DNA of 64,000 bases from Aphelocoma coerulescens (lineage: Eukaryota; Chordata; Aves; Passeriformes; Corvidae): positions 54,620,214 through 54,684,213 of the forward strand of contig NC_091017.1 in the NCBI RefSeq assembly GCF_041296385.1, read 5' to 3'. A program made the position numbers and the translations under genes. Positions 48,236-60,929 of this stretch are shown piece by piece. Below the pieces are notes generated by a model, which was given only the letters and a program-made list of their open reading frames with translations, did no database searches and was not told where the DNA came from. The number at the start of each line of letters is the position of its first letter. Position 1 is the stretch's first letter.

Positions 48236-51160
48236 CAATGGTTATGAGTACTGATAACTGGCAGCATGTAACAATCATCTTTGCCGGTGAAGAGAAGTCA
48301 GGAAATTAGTTGCATTTCTTTATTATGTACATTTAAAGTGTCTGTAACAAAATACATCTTTTTCAGGCTGGAACTGTAGTTTTTAGAGTCTTTTGATGTC
48401 AAAGGGAATCCACAAAAATCTCAAGGAAATGTGTGTAGTTTTTTCCTGGGAGGAAAAACAGAAAGGCTGAAATAGAGGATGAAAGGTACAGGAGCAGAAC
48501 TGTCTGCCTGCAGTCCCTGAAGAACATCCTGCTTTGGGTATTTGGAAGCTTTTGTTCATTCACAGCAGGCTTTGAAGTGGAGGTGCTGTCCAAGTGGCCA
48601 AAACCCTCAGTCCAAAAAACTAAAACTTCATCCGCTTTACAAAAGGTGCCAAGATCCTTCCTGCTGTGTTCTGTATGGATTCCTAGGGAGGCTGTGTATG
48701 ACCTGCACACAAGGCAGAAGTAAGTGGGAAAGATTTTTGCAGACTAATCCATAATATAGGGATTCATATATTCCAGGCAGGTGACAATATGCAGAGACCT
48801 CTCTCTTTCACTTCCACAGCATTCATTCTCTCTAATAATCTATTCAGAACTAAGTGACTGCCCCATCTTGATGGAAAATGTTCTGGATTATTAGATAAAA
48901 ATTTATCTTCACATTAACTCTCAGTAGAGTTCAGTTTAGTAGATAGTTTCATTTTCATCAAACAACATGGAATATGATGATATTTGGAGTTTTTTGGTTA
49001 AACTATGACAGGGTTTATTTGGTTTTTTTCCTCCTTGTCTTTACATAAGGATTCAGTTATATTTATTTCTTCTTTTTCTCCTCAGAATTTTGGTAGGTGG
49101 AGATGATTGGTGAAAAACTGATTGACCAACATTTTTGGAGTATGTTACATTATTAGGATAATTGTAATAGATACTTACCTGTAAAAGAATCAATAGCACA
49201 TTCAAGTTTTAAGGAATAGAAAAGCTGGGCTATAACAGTTTCATTTTGGTTTTTCACAGAGTTTGAGTAGATGAAACCAGACTGAAAATATTATGAGAGC
49301 ACAAACCATCTGCAACAATAAGCCAGTAGGATTCACTAGAAAACTGCCTTATTGATAGATCTCTTTAACAACAATTCAACTTAGAGGAAAGTAAACTTTT
49401 TTAAATCTGTCTACAGTTGAACAGAAAAAAATATTTCTTTTGTAAAAGATGTCTTCTACCTCATAATAAGAAAAAAGTGACATAGGAGTTCAACGACATG
49501 GTAATATCAAGACCATCAAATGAGACGTAATCAGAAATGAGAAACTAACATAAACTTGCCAGGGCACATGTTTGGCAGAAGTGAATGGGAAAATAACACT
49601 AAATAAATTAATGCTTTTCTTTTCTTCCAAGAAAATTAAACATAAATCTCCTCAAAATTATATTTATGAAAAATTTGTCTCATTCGACCACACTGAGCAC
49701 TTTCTGAACTGCTTGCAGCCATACTATGTTATGGCAATGTCTCACATATCCTTGTTTTTCAAAACTTACTAAGTCTCCTCCCCTCTCTATAATATTTTTA
49801 TTTTTCTAATTCATGTACAACTTTAGATTTTTTTAATTCTAAGCTGTTTATAATGGATTGTTTCCCCCTCTGATTTCATTGCTTAAGTCCAGGATTTAGG
49901 TTTATAATCAGCTTAAGAAAAGTGACAAAGATATGATGAAAACAGTAGGACTTAAAAGATTATATTTTCATCAGGGTCAATTATATACCTTTTAAATACT
50001 ATACATGACAGAGTGTTACCTGTTTCCATAAGTAGAGAAAACACCCTTAAAATAACCTAGCCATAAGATTCAAAATCCCGTAAAATGCAAAAAAGACGGT
50101 GAGGAATCTGTTTAAAGATCCTCAGGAATCTCTTAACTTCTTTAGCTGCTTTAAAATGCCCTGGATTTTATTCCATTCATTGCTGTGCTCCATCTGGTTC
50201 TGGTTGAATTTGATATTGAAAGATGTAGATATGATAGAATCGCATGAAAATTGCAGAAACCCATATTGGAGTATTAAGAATTTCCTCTTGCATCCTGAGA
50301 AGTTTTTCTCCCTTCCTGAGCAGCAGCCTCAACTGCTTTCAGATTAAATTAGAAGATGCTGACAAAAACTTCCCCAAAGACATTGTGGACTTTCCATTTT
50401 AAAACTCTCGCTTTAGTCTAAGTTAATACATGCAAAATCTTCAGCTCTTTCTCCTGAGAAATTTTATCCAAGATGTAAGAAAAAGGACAAAGAATGAGCC
50501 ACTATTGTCAGTCACATATTAAAAGAATGATGTCTCAGTCTCTCTTTAAAATACTTTGTAATGCAAGCAAAGGCAGAAGTAATTATGAATGTGTATTCAT
50601 TCTTTAAGATTTGTTTTTTTCAAATCCCTTTAGGATTGTAATTGCATTTTAACCTTGATGTCCTTGTATCATAAACATTAAACCTCCTTTTGCTCACAGA
50701 GCAAGGGTTGGACATCTGTAAAAAGTCTAATTCTACAGTTTTGGCATATGGCTCACAGTGCAGAGCTAGCAATGGCTGTCTGCTGTCCTTTAGAGCCTGG
50801 TACAATTCCTATCAATACATTACAGCCTTAAAATAACTGACTCACTGGCTGTATGGGTTTAAATCTGCTGGTACAGGGCTTTGGAATAGATCCTTAGTAA
50901 CTTTCAGACAGGAAAAGAAGGATCAGCAGCACCTGTGTTACTGTGAAAAACAAAATATCAGGCAACAGATTTTCATAAGCAGGCAGAGAACTCTCTGTTA
51001 ACAAATGTCCCTGGACATGGGGAAAACCAGTAGTTTCCTGACCTTACTGAGGACAGGGCTTATACCGTGACATTTGTCACTCCTCACATCCTTCTAAATA
51101 TAAAGGCCAACTAAAAACAGATTTATATTACAAAGTCATCAATACCAGTCAATCATTAAC

Positions 51161-51200
51161 AACCCAACAAACAAACAAAAACAAACCCACAACAAAAAAT
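51161..51200. repeat. AAAC-rich simple repeat
   Basis: ACCCAACAAACAAACAAAAA and continuing AACAAA units, imperfect. Confidence 0.8.
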
Positions 51201-51579
51201 CCCCAAAAAGAGTGTGTCTCTTGCCTCTGGTTTTATGCAACAGGGTAAATGCAGAACAATAGCAAAAAAAAGAGCCTTTAGTTTCTTATGTGAAGGAGAG
51301 GGTGTCAGAAGCTCCATGGCATGTTTCCCCATGAGTTGGCATCTGTGTTCTTTGTGAGGTAGGTCTGATTAAATGACCTTTTGCAGTCCTAAATTGCAGT
51401 AGTGTTTGCCTGAAAAGTTAGATGATGAAAACATCATCACCTTTGGCTAAGAAAATAAATTAACCTACCTGATTCAGAAAGACTGCCTTCGCTAAGAAAA
51501 AAAAGAGATGCTGGAGAGCTAAAACATACAATCTTACACCAGGAAACCACACGATGGTTTGCACAGTAAAATTGCGCTT

Positions 51580-51642
51580 GAAAATAAAACAAAATAAAAT
51601 AAAAATTTAATTTAATTTAATTTAAGAAAAAAAAAAAAAAAG
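51580..51642. repeat. AAAAT / TTTAA microsatellite with A15 tract
   Basis: AAAATAAAACAAAATAAAAT, then four TTTAA units, then about 15 adenines interrupted only at the start by TTAAG. The compound structure suggests several slippage events. Confidence 0.85.
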
Positions 51643-54112
51643 GAAATGCCAAAAAAAGAAAACATAATTTGGGGTTTTCATGTGTAAATATATTATAGAT
51701 TTTTAGTAACCCAGCATGCACACTATCCTGAGGGACCACCTAGTTCATTTCTACAATATTAACAGTGGGCAAAAGTGAATTTGATAAAACAGAATAAAAC
51801 ACTGAGGTTGTATGAGCTGAGCAAAGGTGTGTGGGTGATGGCAGCAGCAGGAGTCCACAGGATGCCAGTGAAGCCATAGAGACAAGAGCTTGGAAGGCAA
51901 CTGTCGTTTCCCCATGGTGTTTAGAACTACTGATTAATGGAGAGTGATGTTAGTGCTTTTCAGCTAACCTTTTTCAAGGGAAAATAAAGTCATTTTCAAA
52001 TACTGTTCTCTATTCAGCTCATTGTTTGTGAATTCTTCAGGCCTGGGGATCTCCATTAGCAATTCTGTTTATACAGTTTGGTTTATTAAATATATGCAGC
52101 AAGGGAAATAATTTTCTTTTATTTGCAAACTAGACTCAAGGCACTGTAGAATGATGTCTTGTTTTAAATTCAGCATGTAAAAATGAGGTTTCTTTACTTT
52201 AAGAGCAAGAAAGTCCCATAATTTTTGGATTATGTGTTCATAACTTATCTCCATTTCTGAGGTGTCTTTTCTCAAAATACAATAAACTCAGTATCCCTTT
52301 GGAACCCATTATGGGAGGTGTTTCCAAACAGCAAAAAGTTACCTTAAACATCCTAAATTTAATGAGGTTTTTATGCAAGCATCAGTATCACTGAAGTCAC
52401 CATAGCCAAGGTCTGCTAAATTACACTGAATAAGGATGGGGACACTGCTGTCAGTAGTCCTAGCAGACTCTAAAACAGAATTTAATCATGTGTGGCGGAT
52501 GCATCCATTCTGTTTTCCTGCAATCTGTTCCCTATATTTGATTAACCTTTTTATTTGTAAGTCTCTGCCCAAGTGAAACATTTAGTTCTATGGAATGAAA
52601 GTAATGCAGATATGCAAAGTGTCAGGCAACAAGCAAGGTGTTCTGCCAAACTGTTCTGCAGTTACAGCTGACAAAATTTATTTGTTTTTAGCTAGAATTT
52701 GACAGGAAAATGTGTTTTTGCTGAAGAAAATATGTTTCTCAGTGGCTAGGAAAGATATCCATACCATCAAAATTTGGAAAATGTTGATGTAGTATTTCAT
52801 CACAAACACTGCTTGGATGCTCACATTTCTTTTTTGTGTTCATCAGACCTCTCAGAGTACTTTTCTCATGAGACATTGTAACTGCAGCTCTGATGAAGTG
52901 TTTTGATGGTTCACCAAGGATGGAGCCCACTGTATAACTTAGGGAAAGTGATGAGAAAGAGCCACAAAGTGCTATTTCCTAAAGTATAGTTCTAGTTTTA
53001 AACAGGATATTTTTGCAAAAATATGTCTATCTTCTCTGGGAAAAGGATCCTCTCTGTCTGGATGCCTGTGTCACACATATCAGATCTAGGGGTATTAAAA
53101 ACTGTCTTGTAGTGAGGATGCATAGGTTTAAGTATGCAGTCCCTCTGGAGAGATTTGCTGATGGGTGCCAGTACCATTCACTTCACAAACTTAACAAATT
53201 AAAATAAAACCAAGCTACTAATGTTGCTGTACATCTCTACTATTAGCTGCTAAGTGACATAAACATTCTTTTATAAAAAAGCATGAGTGGCTTGGATCAT
53301 AAGAGTTATTTGGCGAGCACTTGGAATATCAGTGTTTCACTGAACATGTACACCTATACTGTATTTTTTAGTTTTTTAGGTTCTTTGTTATCATCTAGCA
53401 GATGTGTATTCCTTCCAAAGTTACCATCATTGTTTCACAGTGTGGTCAATGAATCCTAAGTTCTTTAAAGGTCATCTATGAACCTTTTCTGCTCCTCTTG
53501 CCACTTCTGTCTCTCTCATTTCCCCGTGTGCAAGCCACCAGGATCTGCTGCTAAAAGGCAGATCTTGTTCACTTTGGCATGTGCAAATGACTCCAAATAT
53601 AGCAGAACAGCAGTGGTGTTTCAGCACACCACATATGAGGATTTCTTTCTCCTTGTTTTCTAAAGGGAACTGTTCAGTTTGCAGGAGTTTAGTATCACTG
53701 CCCAGGAGCACCAGTGTTTTTTGGAGGAGAACATCACCCACTCATTGCATCTATAGGATGCTGCTCCCTAGTGCAGCTGCATAATGAGTCCTTGCTACTT
53801 ACCAATACAGTAGGTACCTGAAGATGTGTCTCAGCAAATATCCCCACCAGAAACCTTGACAAATGTTTCCAATTCCAAAATTTTGTACTGTACTAGGAAT
53901 GGATTAAAGCTATAGAAACATTTAAATTACATTAATTCTATTGTGCTTTGAGTTCTGTGCTCCAAGGACAGCAACTATGCTTATTTGTGAGTCTGACCAT
54001 GTGGAATTTCATCAGGGAATGTGAGCTCTGAAAAAATGATCTTTCTGTGGCATCAGTTTTCACAACCCTTCATTTAAGATAGCTGGTTCTTCACAATACA
54101 CCCCAAAATACA

Positions 54113-54285
54113 ATAATAGAATCATTTTGACTGGAAAAGCCCCTTAAAATCATTGAGTACAACCATGAACCTGATACTACTGAGTCCACCACTACACCAT
54201 GCACCTAAGCACCACATTGAAACCTAGAGGCCAGGCACCTCCAAAATGTGGAGAGCACATGGTCACTGCCTGCTTGCCTGGATTA
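54113..54285 (-). mobile_element. CR1 3' fragment (antisense)
   Basis: Begins AATAATAGAATCATTTTGAC and follows the complement of a CR1 3' end: GGAAAAGCCCCTTAAAATCA, TTGAGTACAACCATGAACCT, ACTGAGTCCACCACTACACC, ATGCACCTAAGCACCACATT. It then fades into a region equivalent to the 'CCAGGGATGGTGACTC' and 'CCCTGGGCAGCC' zones. The AGTCCACCACTAAACCATG wording marks a different CR1 subfamily from the copies at 29.6 and 48.1 kb. Confidence 0.88.
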
Positions 54286-56461
54286 GTGACTGAACTTGAG
54301 CCTCACTCTCTCATGGCCCCGGTGAGGCAGTATCCAGCAGCAGTTTGGCTGCACAGAGGGGATCTTTCAAATCCCCCACATCTGACCTTCTGAGAGAAGG
54401 AGTTGCTGTGGACACTTCCTAGGACATGACAGGCAAATATCCTTATCTCTGGTCTACAACAATTATATAATCTTACAGATATTTCACATTGCATAAATAA
54501 CTAAAATAACTGCTGGATCTGGACCTTTATTTCAGATCTCCTGATCTGTCTTCACCTTCAGGCTCTTTGGGAGCATAGTGAAATATTTCTGGTTCTTAAT
54601 TCTTTTGGAGAAATTATCTTATCCCAATTCATGACTGTTGGAGGTGTGCATGTTTGTTTGTTTTGTTGGGGGAGTTTTGTTATTTCAGTTTCTTATGTTT
54701 TATGGAACAGTCATTTCCCACTTGGGTCTTGTCAGATCTTACTGAGCTGACTTCCAGAAGGATTAATCAAAGCCTGGCCTGAGAATTTAGCCTTTTGTCA
54801 GAAATAAATCACTATTTTGATATTTGAAAAAGAGAAAAATATTGTTGAAGAGAACTGTTCCTTTTTTAATATCTATTTATGTCTGGGCAAATATATTTTT
54901 TTATCACATAAATCATATGTAATGTTCTTCCTTGCATGCAAGCAATGAGAAAATATCCTCAGGCAAGTTGTTTTCCAAAATAATCAGCTCAGGCATTCCT
55001 CATCTGGAAAAATATTGTTATGGTACTGTGGCTTAAAACCAAGTGAGTGATAGAATATGACTGATGTGAGCCAGTGTACCAGAAAATGTTTTTGTTTCAA
55101 ACATTATACCTGGTCTTGAATCTAGTCCCAGCTTTAGTAGTTTAGTTACTCAAGGGCAGACATCAAACACCTGCTCTGTCCACTCTCCTTTACTGCCAAC
55201 ACCATTAATTTTCCAAATGAGTCAGCACATCTCTATTTATTCTTTAATTGATTGGTAACACTGAGTTCTAATTGAGACTGTAAAATTAAAGTTACAGATT
55301 TGATTGTCTGCTCAGAGTTCAGAACATTTCCTTGATCAGAGCTAAGTCTTACAAATTATATAAACAAATACAAAACAACAAAGAAAAAATCAAATTCACA
55401 GTTCTGCAAAATGAGCTAACTAATGCGCTTACTTCTTATTCAGGCTGTAACACAGGGAAGAGCAAAATGTATCTGTAAGAATAAAACACAAAGTCGAGGT
55501 GAAAATAAAACCTTTCCAATTTTGTTTCTGAGGTGCCAAATCGTCCCAAAGAGAGCAGCAGATTAAATACAGCCACAGGACAACCCATGACTGATTTGCT
55601 TAAATCAAATTAGAATTGATTTCCAGACTCCATCCACAGAAATATGTGGATATAATTTGGTGGAAATGTTATGGAAATATGTCTTCTGCAAGAAGCAAAC
55701 AGCGTGGAGCATTAGCCTTCATTGGCCCTTGTGTTGGGATCAGTAGTTGTTTCAAAGTCTCTCTCCCCCTTGAGGACAAAAGTAACTGAATGCACAGTTT
55801 TGTCTTCATTCAAGCCAATTGTATAACTGTAGAAGCAATTAAAATATTAATAAAATAAGGTAACAAGAAAGTTTAACATCCCTTTTTTTAAGACGGTACG
55901 TAACATCACCTGGTCTGTCACACCATTTTTGTCATATGCAGTCAGAGCCTATATCAAGCCTTGAAGGAGAGAAGGCTCAGTTGCACAGTTTTCTAAAATA
56001 ACGGACCACATCTGAAAAATAAAAAAAAAATTTCATGCTCTTTTCCAAGTTTGAATCTCCTCAGATAAGGACAAAGGATTTTTCCTTTTTAATAAAATTT
56101 TTCATTCTTCTTTTCCATGACTCATTCTATGTCTAATTTTTTTTTTTTTTTTTTGCTCTGTGACTCAGACCATTGAGGCCTCCCAGTCTTCAATGCAGTT
56201 TTTTCCTTTGTCCCTATGTATCCTTTCTTCTGTGTGAGAACTTTTGCACACATTTTTCATGTTGTATTAACTACCTTCCACAGCATGAACAAGACTCAGC
56301 CCTTGGCTGCTAACGAGGACCTGTTGATGGTGAAAGAGATATTCCATCTGGCTTCATATAATTAGTGAAGTACACTCAAACATACTGAGCAAAGAATCAC
56401 CCTATAGGATTTCAGACAGAGCTGCAGCACTGTATTCAAAGGCAGCATGCATGAAGGGTCA
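54286..56461. other. Unique AT-rich DNA with T18 tract
   Basis: No gene or element recognised. A run of 18 thymines lies at 56137-56154. Confidence 0.5.
56137..56154. repeat. T18 homopolymer
   Basis: Eighteen consecutive thymines following GTCTAA. Confidence 0.9.
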
Positions 56462-56512
56462 CAGGATCATAGAATCATAGAATGGTTTTTGTTGAAAGGA
56501 ACATAATTGGTC
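56462..56512 (-). mobile_element. CR1 3' terminus, very short (antisense)
   Basis: CAGGATCATAGAATCATAGA followed by ATGGTTTTTGTTGAAAGGAA is the complement of the last ~50 bases of a CR1 element, including two ATTCTATGAT units. It is an extreme 5' truncation. Confidence 0.85.
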
Positions 56513-56539
56513 TTTATCTTGCTTCTGGGGTTTTTTTGC

Positions 56540-56557
56540 TGTTGTTGTTGTTGTTGT
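56540..56557. repeat. GTT microsatellite
   Basis: Six GTT units within a TTTTTTTGCTGTTGTTG context. Confidence 0.9.
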
Positions 56558-59176
56558 TTTCTCCCCTCCTCACCATCCCCTCCCAAGTAAGTGAGCCAGA
56601 GTGACTGGGTAGGGGTTTGGTTTCTATCCAGGGCCAACCCAACACGGCAGTGTATTCAGGTCATGCAAAATTAAAGCAAGTTGTTGGAATGGCTGAGTGA
56701 CAAAGATGAAAGATGGAATTTAGTGTTAGCAGTATTAATTAATGATCAGAGCAAAGAGACAAAAAAAAGCCCTAATGTTGGAATTGTTCACTGCCGCTGC
56801 TCAGTATTAGATCCAAAGGAATAACTAAAAAATACAAATTTTTTTATGGTATATTCTGAACATTTAAAACTGATTCTATTGCAAAGAAAGTTGAGCCACA
56901 TCAGCAGCTTGGCTCTCCCAAATTATGACCACATTTTGGAATACAAATACCTTTTAAAGGGTGGAATTTCCAAAATTAAATTCAATTCAGGATTTCTACA
57001 AGCAAGTTAGTCCTAAACAAGGACATCATTAGCCATATTTCTGATATGACAATACCCTTTCATGGGTGTCCTACAAGGCCTGTTTCCTATCTGAGCCAGA
57101 CTATGTGGGGAAATTGTCCCTCTTGAAATGCATCAACAGGGATGTGATTCTTATGATTCACAATGCAGAGCTTGGGCAGAGAAAAAACACACTGCATAAT
57201 GCAGAATATAGTGCTTCAGGGAGTGTGGCTGATAAGGGAGAAAAGGACACAAACTATAACTAAGTCAGCAATGAACTAAAGAAAATTGCCTATGAATATT
57301 TTCTTAACCCAATTTGAATTTAAATATTTTACTTTGTTTCAGTGAAAAGATTCATTTTGCTTCAGATTTGACTAGACCCAGCACACACTTTCTCATTAAA
57401 TACTGAATTAATTTAAACAAGTATTGAATTTATTAGATTTTCAATTCATTATTAAATATTAGAAAGTGATAAAATAAAGATTTTCCAGATAGACGAAGAA
57501 TTAATTTTTCCATTGTTTACTGTCAATAAAGTATTCCTAGAAAACATGGGATCATGTCTCCTAATTTGGTGAGTTTATGAAAGCAGTTTAGTATTCTGAG
57601 AATTTATAGACTAAATTACCCTGTCTGTTTCTGATTCAAGGTAAACCATTACTGCCTTCAGCTGTGTACCTTTACCCCTACACTGAGAATCGTGCCTCCT
57701 TTCCCCCCCTACATCCCAGTGTGCTTGTGTTACTACTATTTTACCAGTTCTACACAAAACTATTTAGATAAAAGATGGATGGAGAAAGCAGTCATCTGAA
57801 CTGGGAGGGGGAAATAACCACTTGGAAGGAGAAAATAGAAAACACCATCACGTATTTAGTAGGTAATCAGATTAGATGTGTTAATACATCTGACTGTGCC
57901 CCAAACCTCATCAAGTGCTGTATTTCTTTTCAAAGATGAGACATAAAGTATTGAATCATGCAGGTATATTTAGATGTTACAGTCCAGATTCCAGACTGGT
58001 AATTAGAGGCATTCAAAAATACCCCCCCTGGAGCTGGACATTCACTTCATTTTGAGATTGCTATTCCCAAACAAATTGTAATTTGTTCCTGGCTGTATTT
58101 TCTATTGTAAGTGTCTCACCCTAGTGAGAAAGTTTTCAGTAGGAAAAAAAATCCCCCAAATCCCACAAGAAAGGAATTTCAAGCAAAGAAATATTGGTCT
58201 GTGAGAGAAAAATGTGTTGAGGTTAGGCTCAGTGAATTAATGTAGTATCAGAGTGACAGGTGTTTAGGAAACACTTAAAGGCAGCAGAAGTAAATGACAG
58301 CTGTGAATGTAGCAGAGAGCACAGAGAGCAGACTCTGAGCCTGTTAACATTTTCCAAAATTAAAGGTGCTATTCATCTCCAAAGCATACCACAAAATGCC
58401 AAGGGAGAGGGTCACCATAGACTAATTCAGTCTCAATATGGCTGATTACAGAGCATGTCTCTTGGGGCTGAGACCCATGATTTTAAGCCCACCCAGTGGT
58501 TTGGTAACACCAGTAACTCCAGTGTTGAAGGGAGTATTGAGCCAGCCCTGTGCCAGCCTTTTATCATAACGGTCCTACAAAGGGAAATTTATTACCCTGC
58601 ACAGTTTGTTTGCCAGGGTAAAGGAGGGGACAGGATGTGGCCATGGACTGAGACCTTTCCAGGGATTCCAGAGAAGCTACCACACTGAATGCTAGAAGGC
58701 ACATATCCCACAGCAGGGACAAAAGTGGGATCTAAGAAAGGTAGCAGAGATTAAAGTTCCCTTTGGAAAATCTATATTTACTTGCAAATATATGCCCCTT
58801 CTCAACATGTATTAGACCACAGCCATGCAGATTTTGTGGTGAACAGAAAGGTAGGGCATTATTCATCTATTACATACAAGTGCTCTCCAACTATTATAAA
58901 AACTCTTTCATTGGTTTCCTAGTTGAATCCTTGGAAGTCGTGTCTTGCACAAGAACTGAGTAACAAGCAAAGAAGCAACTTCTTTAATTTTTCCTCTAAT
59001 TCAAATATTTTGTTTAAAATGCATCTTTTTGGTGCAGAGGAATGAAGGCTGTAAGGCGGCTTTCAAATGTGGTTACTAGAAACACAAATGTAAATTAAAA
59101 TTTTTTAAAAATCTACCTTCCACCAATAATGAAGCCATCAAAAACTGTAACACTGCACACAGAAATAGGTCCCATT

Positions 59177-59184
59177 ATGCAAAT
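59177..59184 (+). promoter_or_regulatory. Octamer motif ATGCAAAT
   Basis: A perfect octamer, the known POU-domain (Oct factor) binding sequence, preceded by ATT. It lies in an AT-rich, repeat-free stretch with several ATTA/TAAT cores (59230-59275). One eight-base match has little weight on its own. Confidence 0.2.
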
Positions 59185-59851
59185 GCATTGCAGACGATCT
59201 TAATAGATGGGAGCCCCTCTGTCTCAGTCTCTGTAATTATAATGTACTGTATATAATTAAAATTAATGTGATTAAAACAGTCTCAGCACCAAGTTCAATT
59301 ATGTCACTCAAATGTTGCCTCTAGACACATCAGAAGTGGCACACCAGTATTATGGAGAAGATAATCCCTATATTCCTTTAGATTAATAAACAGCTGGGAC
59401 CAAAAGAGGTAAAAGGGTAAAAAAAAGCAACATTGAAACTCTTCTTAAAATAAAAAAGGGGCTTTATCTCTTAAGAGAAACTTGAAACACCACAAACATC
59501 TCTATTTTAATGAATATATACAATAACTAGCAGATTAAACATCTGATAAGGCAAAACCCAATGGTTTAATCCTCTAATGTAATTCTGTATCCATAATAAA
59601 GACAGTCAAATACCATTCCAACCATTAGCCCTGTGAATAGGAAAGCCAGCAAAACCTATACCTCTATGATCTATTGGTGGGCGAACCTCAGTGTCATTAG
59701 CTTTCCACCACTGCCATTCTCACATCCCATGTCTGTCTCTCTCCTTGGCTGGGCTAAAAGCCCACAAAGCCCAGGACTGTAAGGGCCCTGCCGGTCACCT
59801 CCTCCCTCCTGCAACATCACCCAGCATAAACCACAGGCGATTAGGACATAC

Positions 59852-59990
59852 ACTGGGCACTTTCAGTGACAATGGGAAATGGATGATCCTGGTTTTAATA
59901 AAAACCTTGATGATATCTTCACATAATTCTTGAAGTAGTTGCTCTATATCAGCATTGGTAATGCTTTCGTTGACATTGTCTAATAAGTTT
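59852..59990 (-). other. Candidate internal exon (unproven)
   Basis: On the minus strand a good acceptor (CACATTCCAATTTCAG) precedes an open stretch of 139 bases that ends at a codon boundary before GTATGT, a good donor. It would begin in the third codon position. The peptide starts NLLDNVNESITNADIEQLLQ and continues as an acidic, probably helical segment. I do not recognise it. The frame stays open upstream and downstream (100 codons in total), so lack of stops is not specific to the exon. It could be a host exon, a noncoding exon or coincidence. Confidence 0.2.
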
Positions 59991-60631
59991 CTGAAATTGG
60001 AATGTGACGTTATAAGAACGCCCAAGGTTTTGCAGAAACAATGCTGATCTTGAAGGTCCCAATACAAGTCCCAAACCTGAAACTGTCTTTCAAACAAGGT
60101 GAAAGTGATGTGCTAAACTCTTGGGAATCATGAAAGACTGTATCCTATTAGCCCCTTGAACACTCTCAGTTTACTCAGATCCTATACTTACGTTACAGTG
60201 ATAACCATTAATATTCCTACATATTCAAACACTTTTGCAGCTTTTTCCTTGGCAAGTATGGGGCAATAATTTTGCTTTTTGTCCACCTTTGAGGCTTCTG
60301 TGTAATAACTTCTATCTACAAGATAACTGGAAATGGATTAATAGGGTAAGGCTGAACCTTATCAACAATAAAACAATACTTCAGTTCAGCAGTGCTGCCC
60401 TCTTGTCGTGATAAGATGAATGCATTTCTGAGTGTGAATTGGAACAATTTCACAGGAGAACTCATCATTTCACAGCTATTTTGTCTCATTTTTTATATCT
60501 GAAAATCATCTTTAATTATTAATATAGCCTAGCAATAATAAAGGCTCCAACTTTCACAGAGCAGTAGAAATTCAACACATGGAGTGTCTAGTCTCCTCTT
60601 TCTCATAAATACATATGCATTTCCATGTTGG

Positions 60632-60705
60632 GTTTTTTGTTTGTTTGTTTTTTGTTTTGGGGTTTGGGGGGTTGTTTTGTTTTGTTTTGTTGTTGTTGGG
60701 TGTTT
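60632..60705. repeat. G/T-rich low-complexity tract
   Basis: TTTG, TTTTG and GTT units with GGGG (60659-60662) and GGGGGG (60666-60671) runs separated by TTT. The complementary strand is an A/C-rich tract. Confidence 0.85.
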
Positions 60706-60929
60706 TCTTTTCCTTAGGGAAGCAGGGAGCAGGGAGAAAAAGAAAAGTAGGCCACTCTAGGCTACAGGATATTTATAAAGCTTAGTTGGTTTTGAATGAC
60801 TAAACTTAAAAGAATTTCACCACATAAATTTATGAAATTGAGTCAGGCAATCTCAGACACATTAAGAGTTATTTTACAGAAAAGGGTAAGTGAGGTACCA
60901 GATGACACAGACTAATCTCTACAGGGCTG

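Larger units (their letters stand above)
48236..54112. other. Unique AT-rich DNA, no gene recognised
   Basis: About 5.9 kb with simple repeats at 51161-51200 (AAAC-type) and 51580-51642 (AAAAT/TTTAA then A-run) and no element or gene. The longest open frame is 103 codons (48399-48710, minus) and lacks motifs. Confidence 0.5.
56513..60929. other. Unique DNA with simple repeats, no proven gene
   Basis: About 4.4 kb with a GTT repeat (56540-56557), a G/T-rich tract (60632-60705), an octamer-containing AT-rich segment (59140-59330) and a candidate minus-strand exon (59852-59990). No transposable element was recognised. Open frames are at most 100 codons. Confidence 0.5.
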
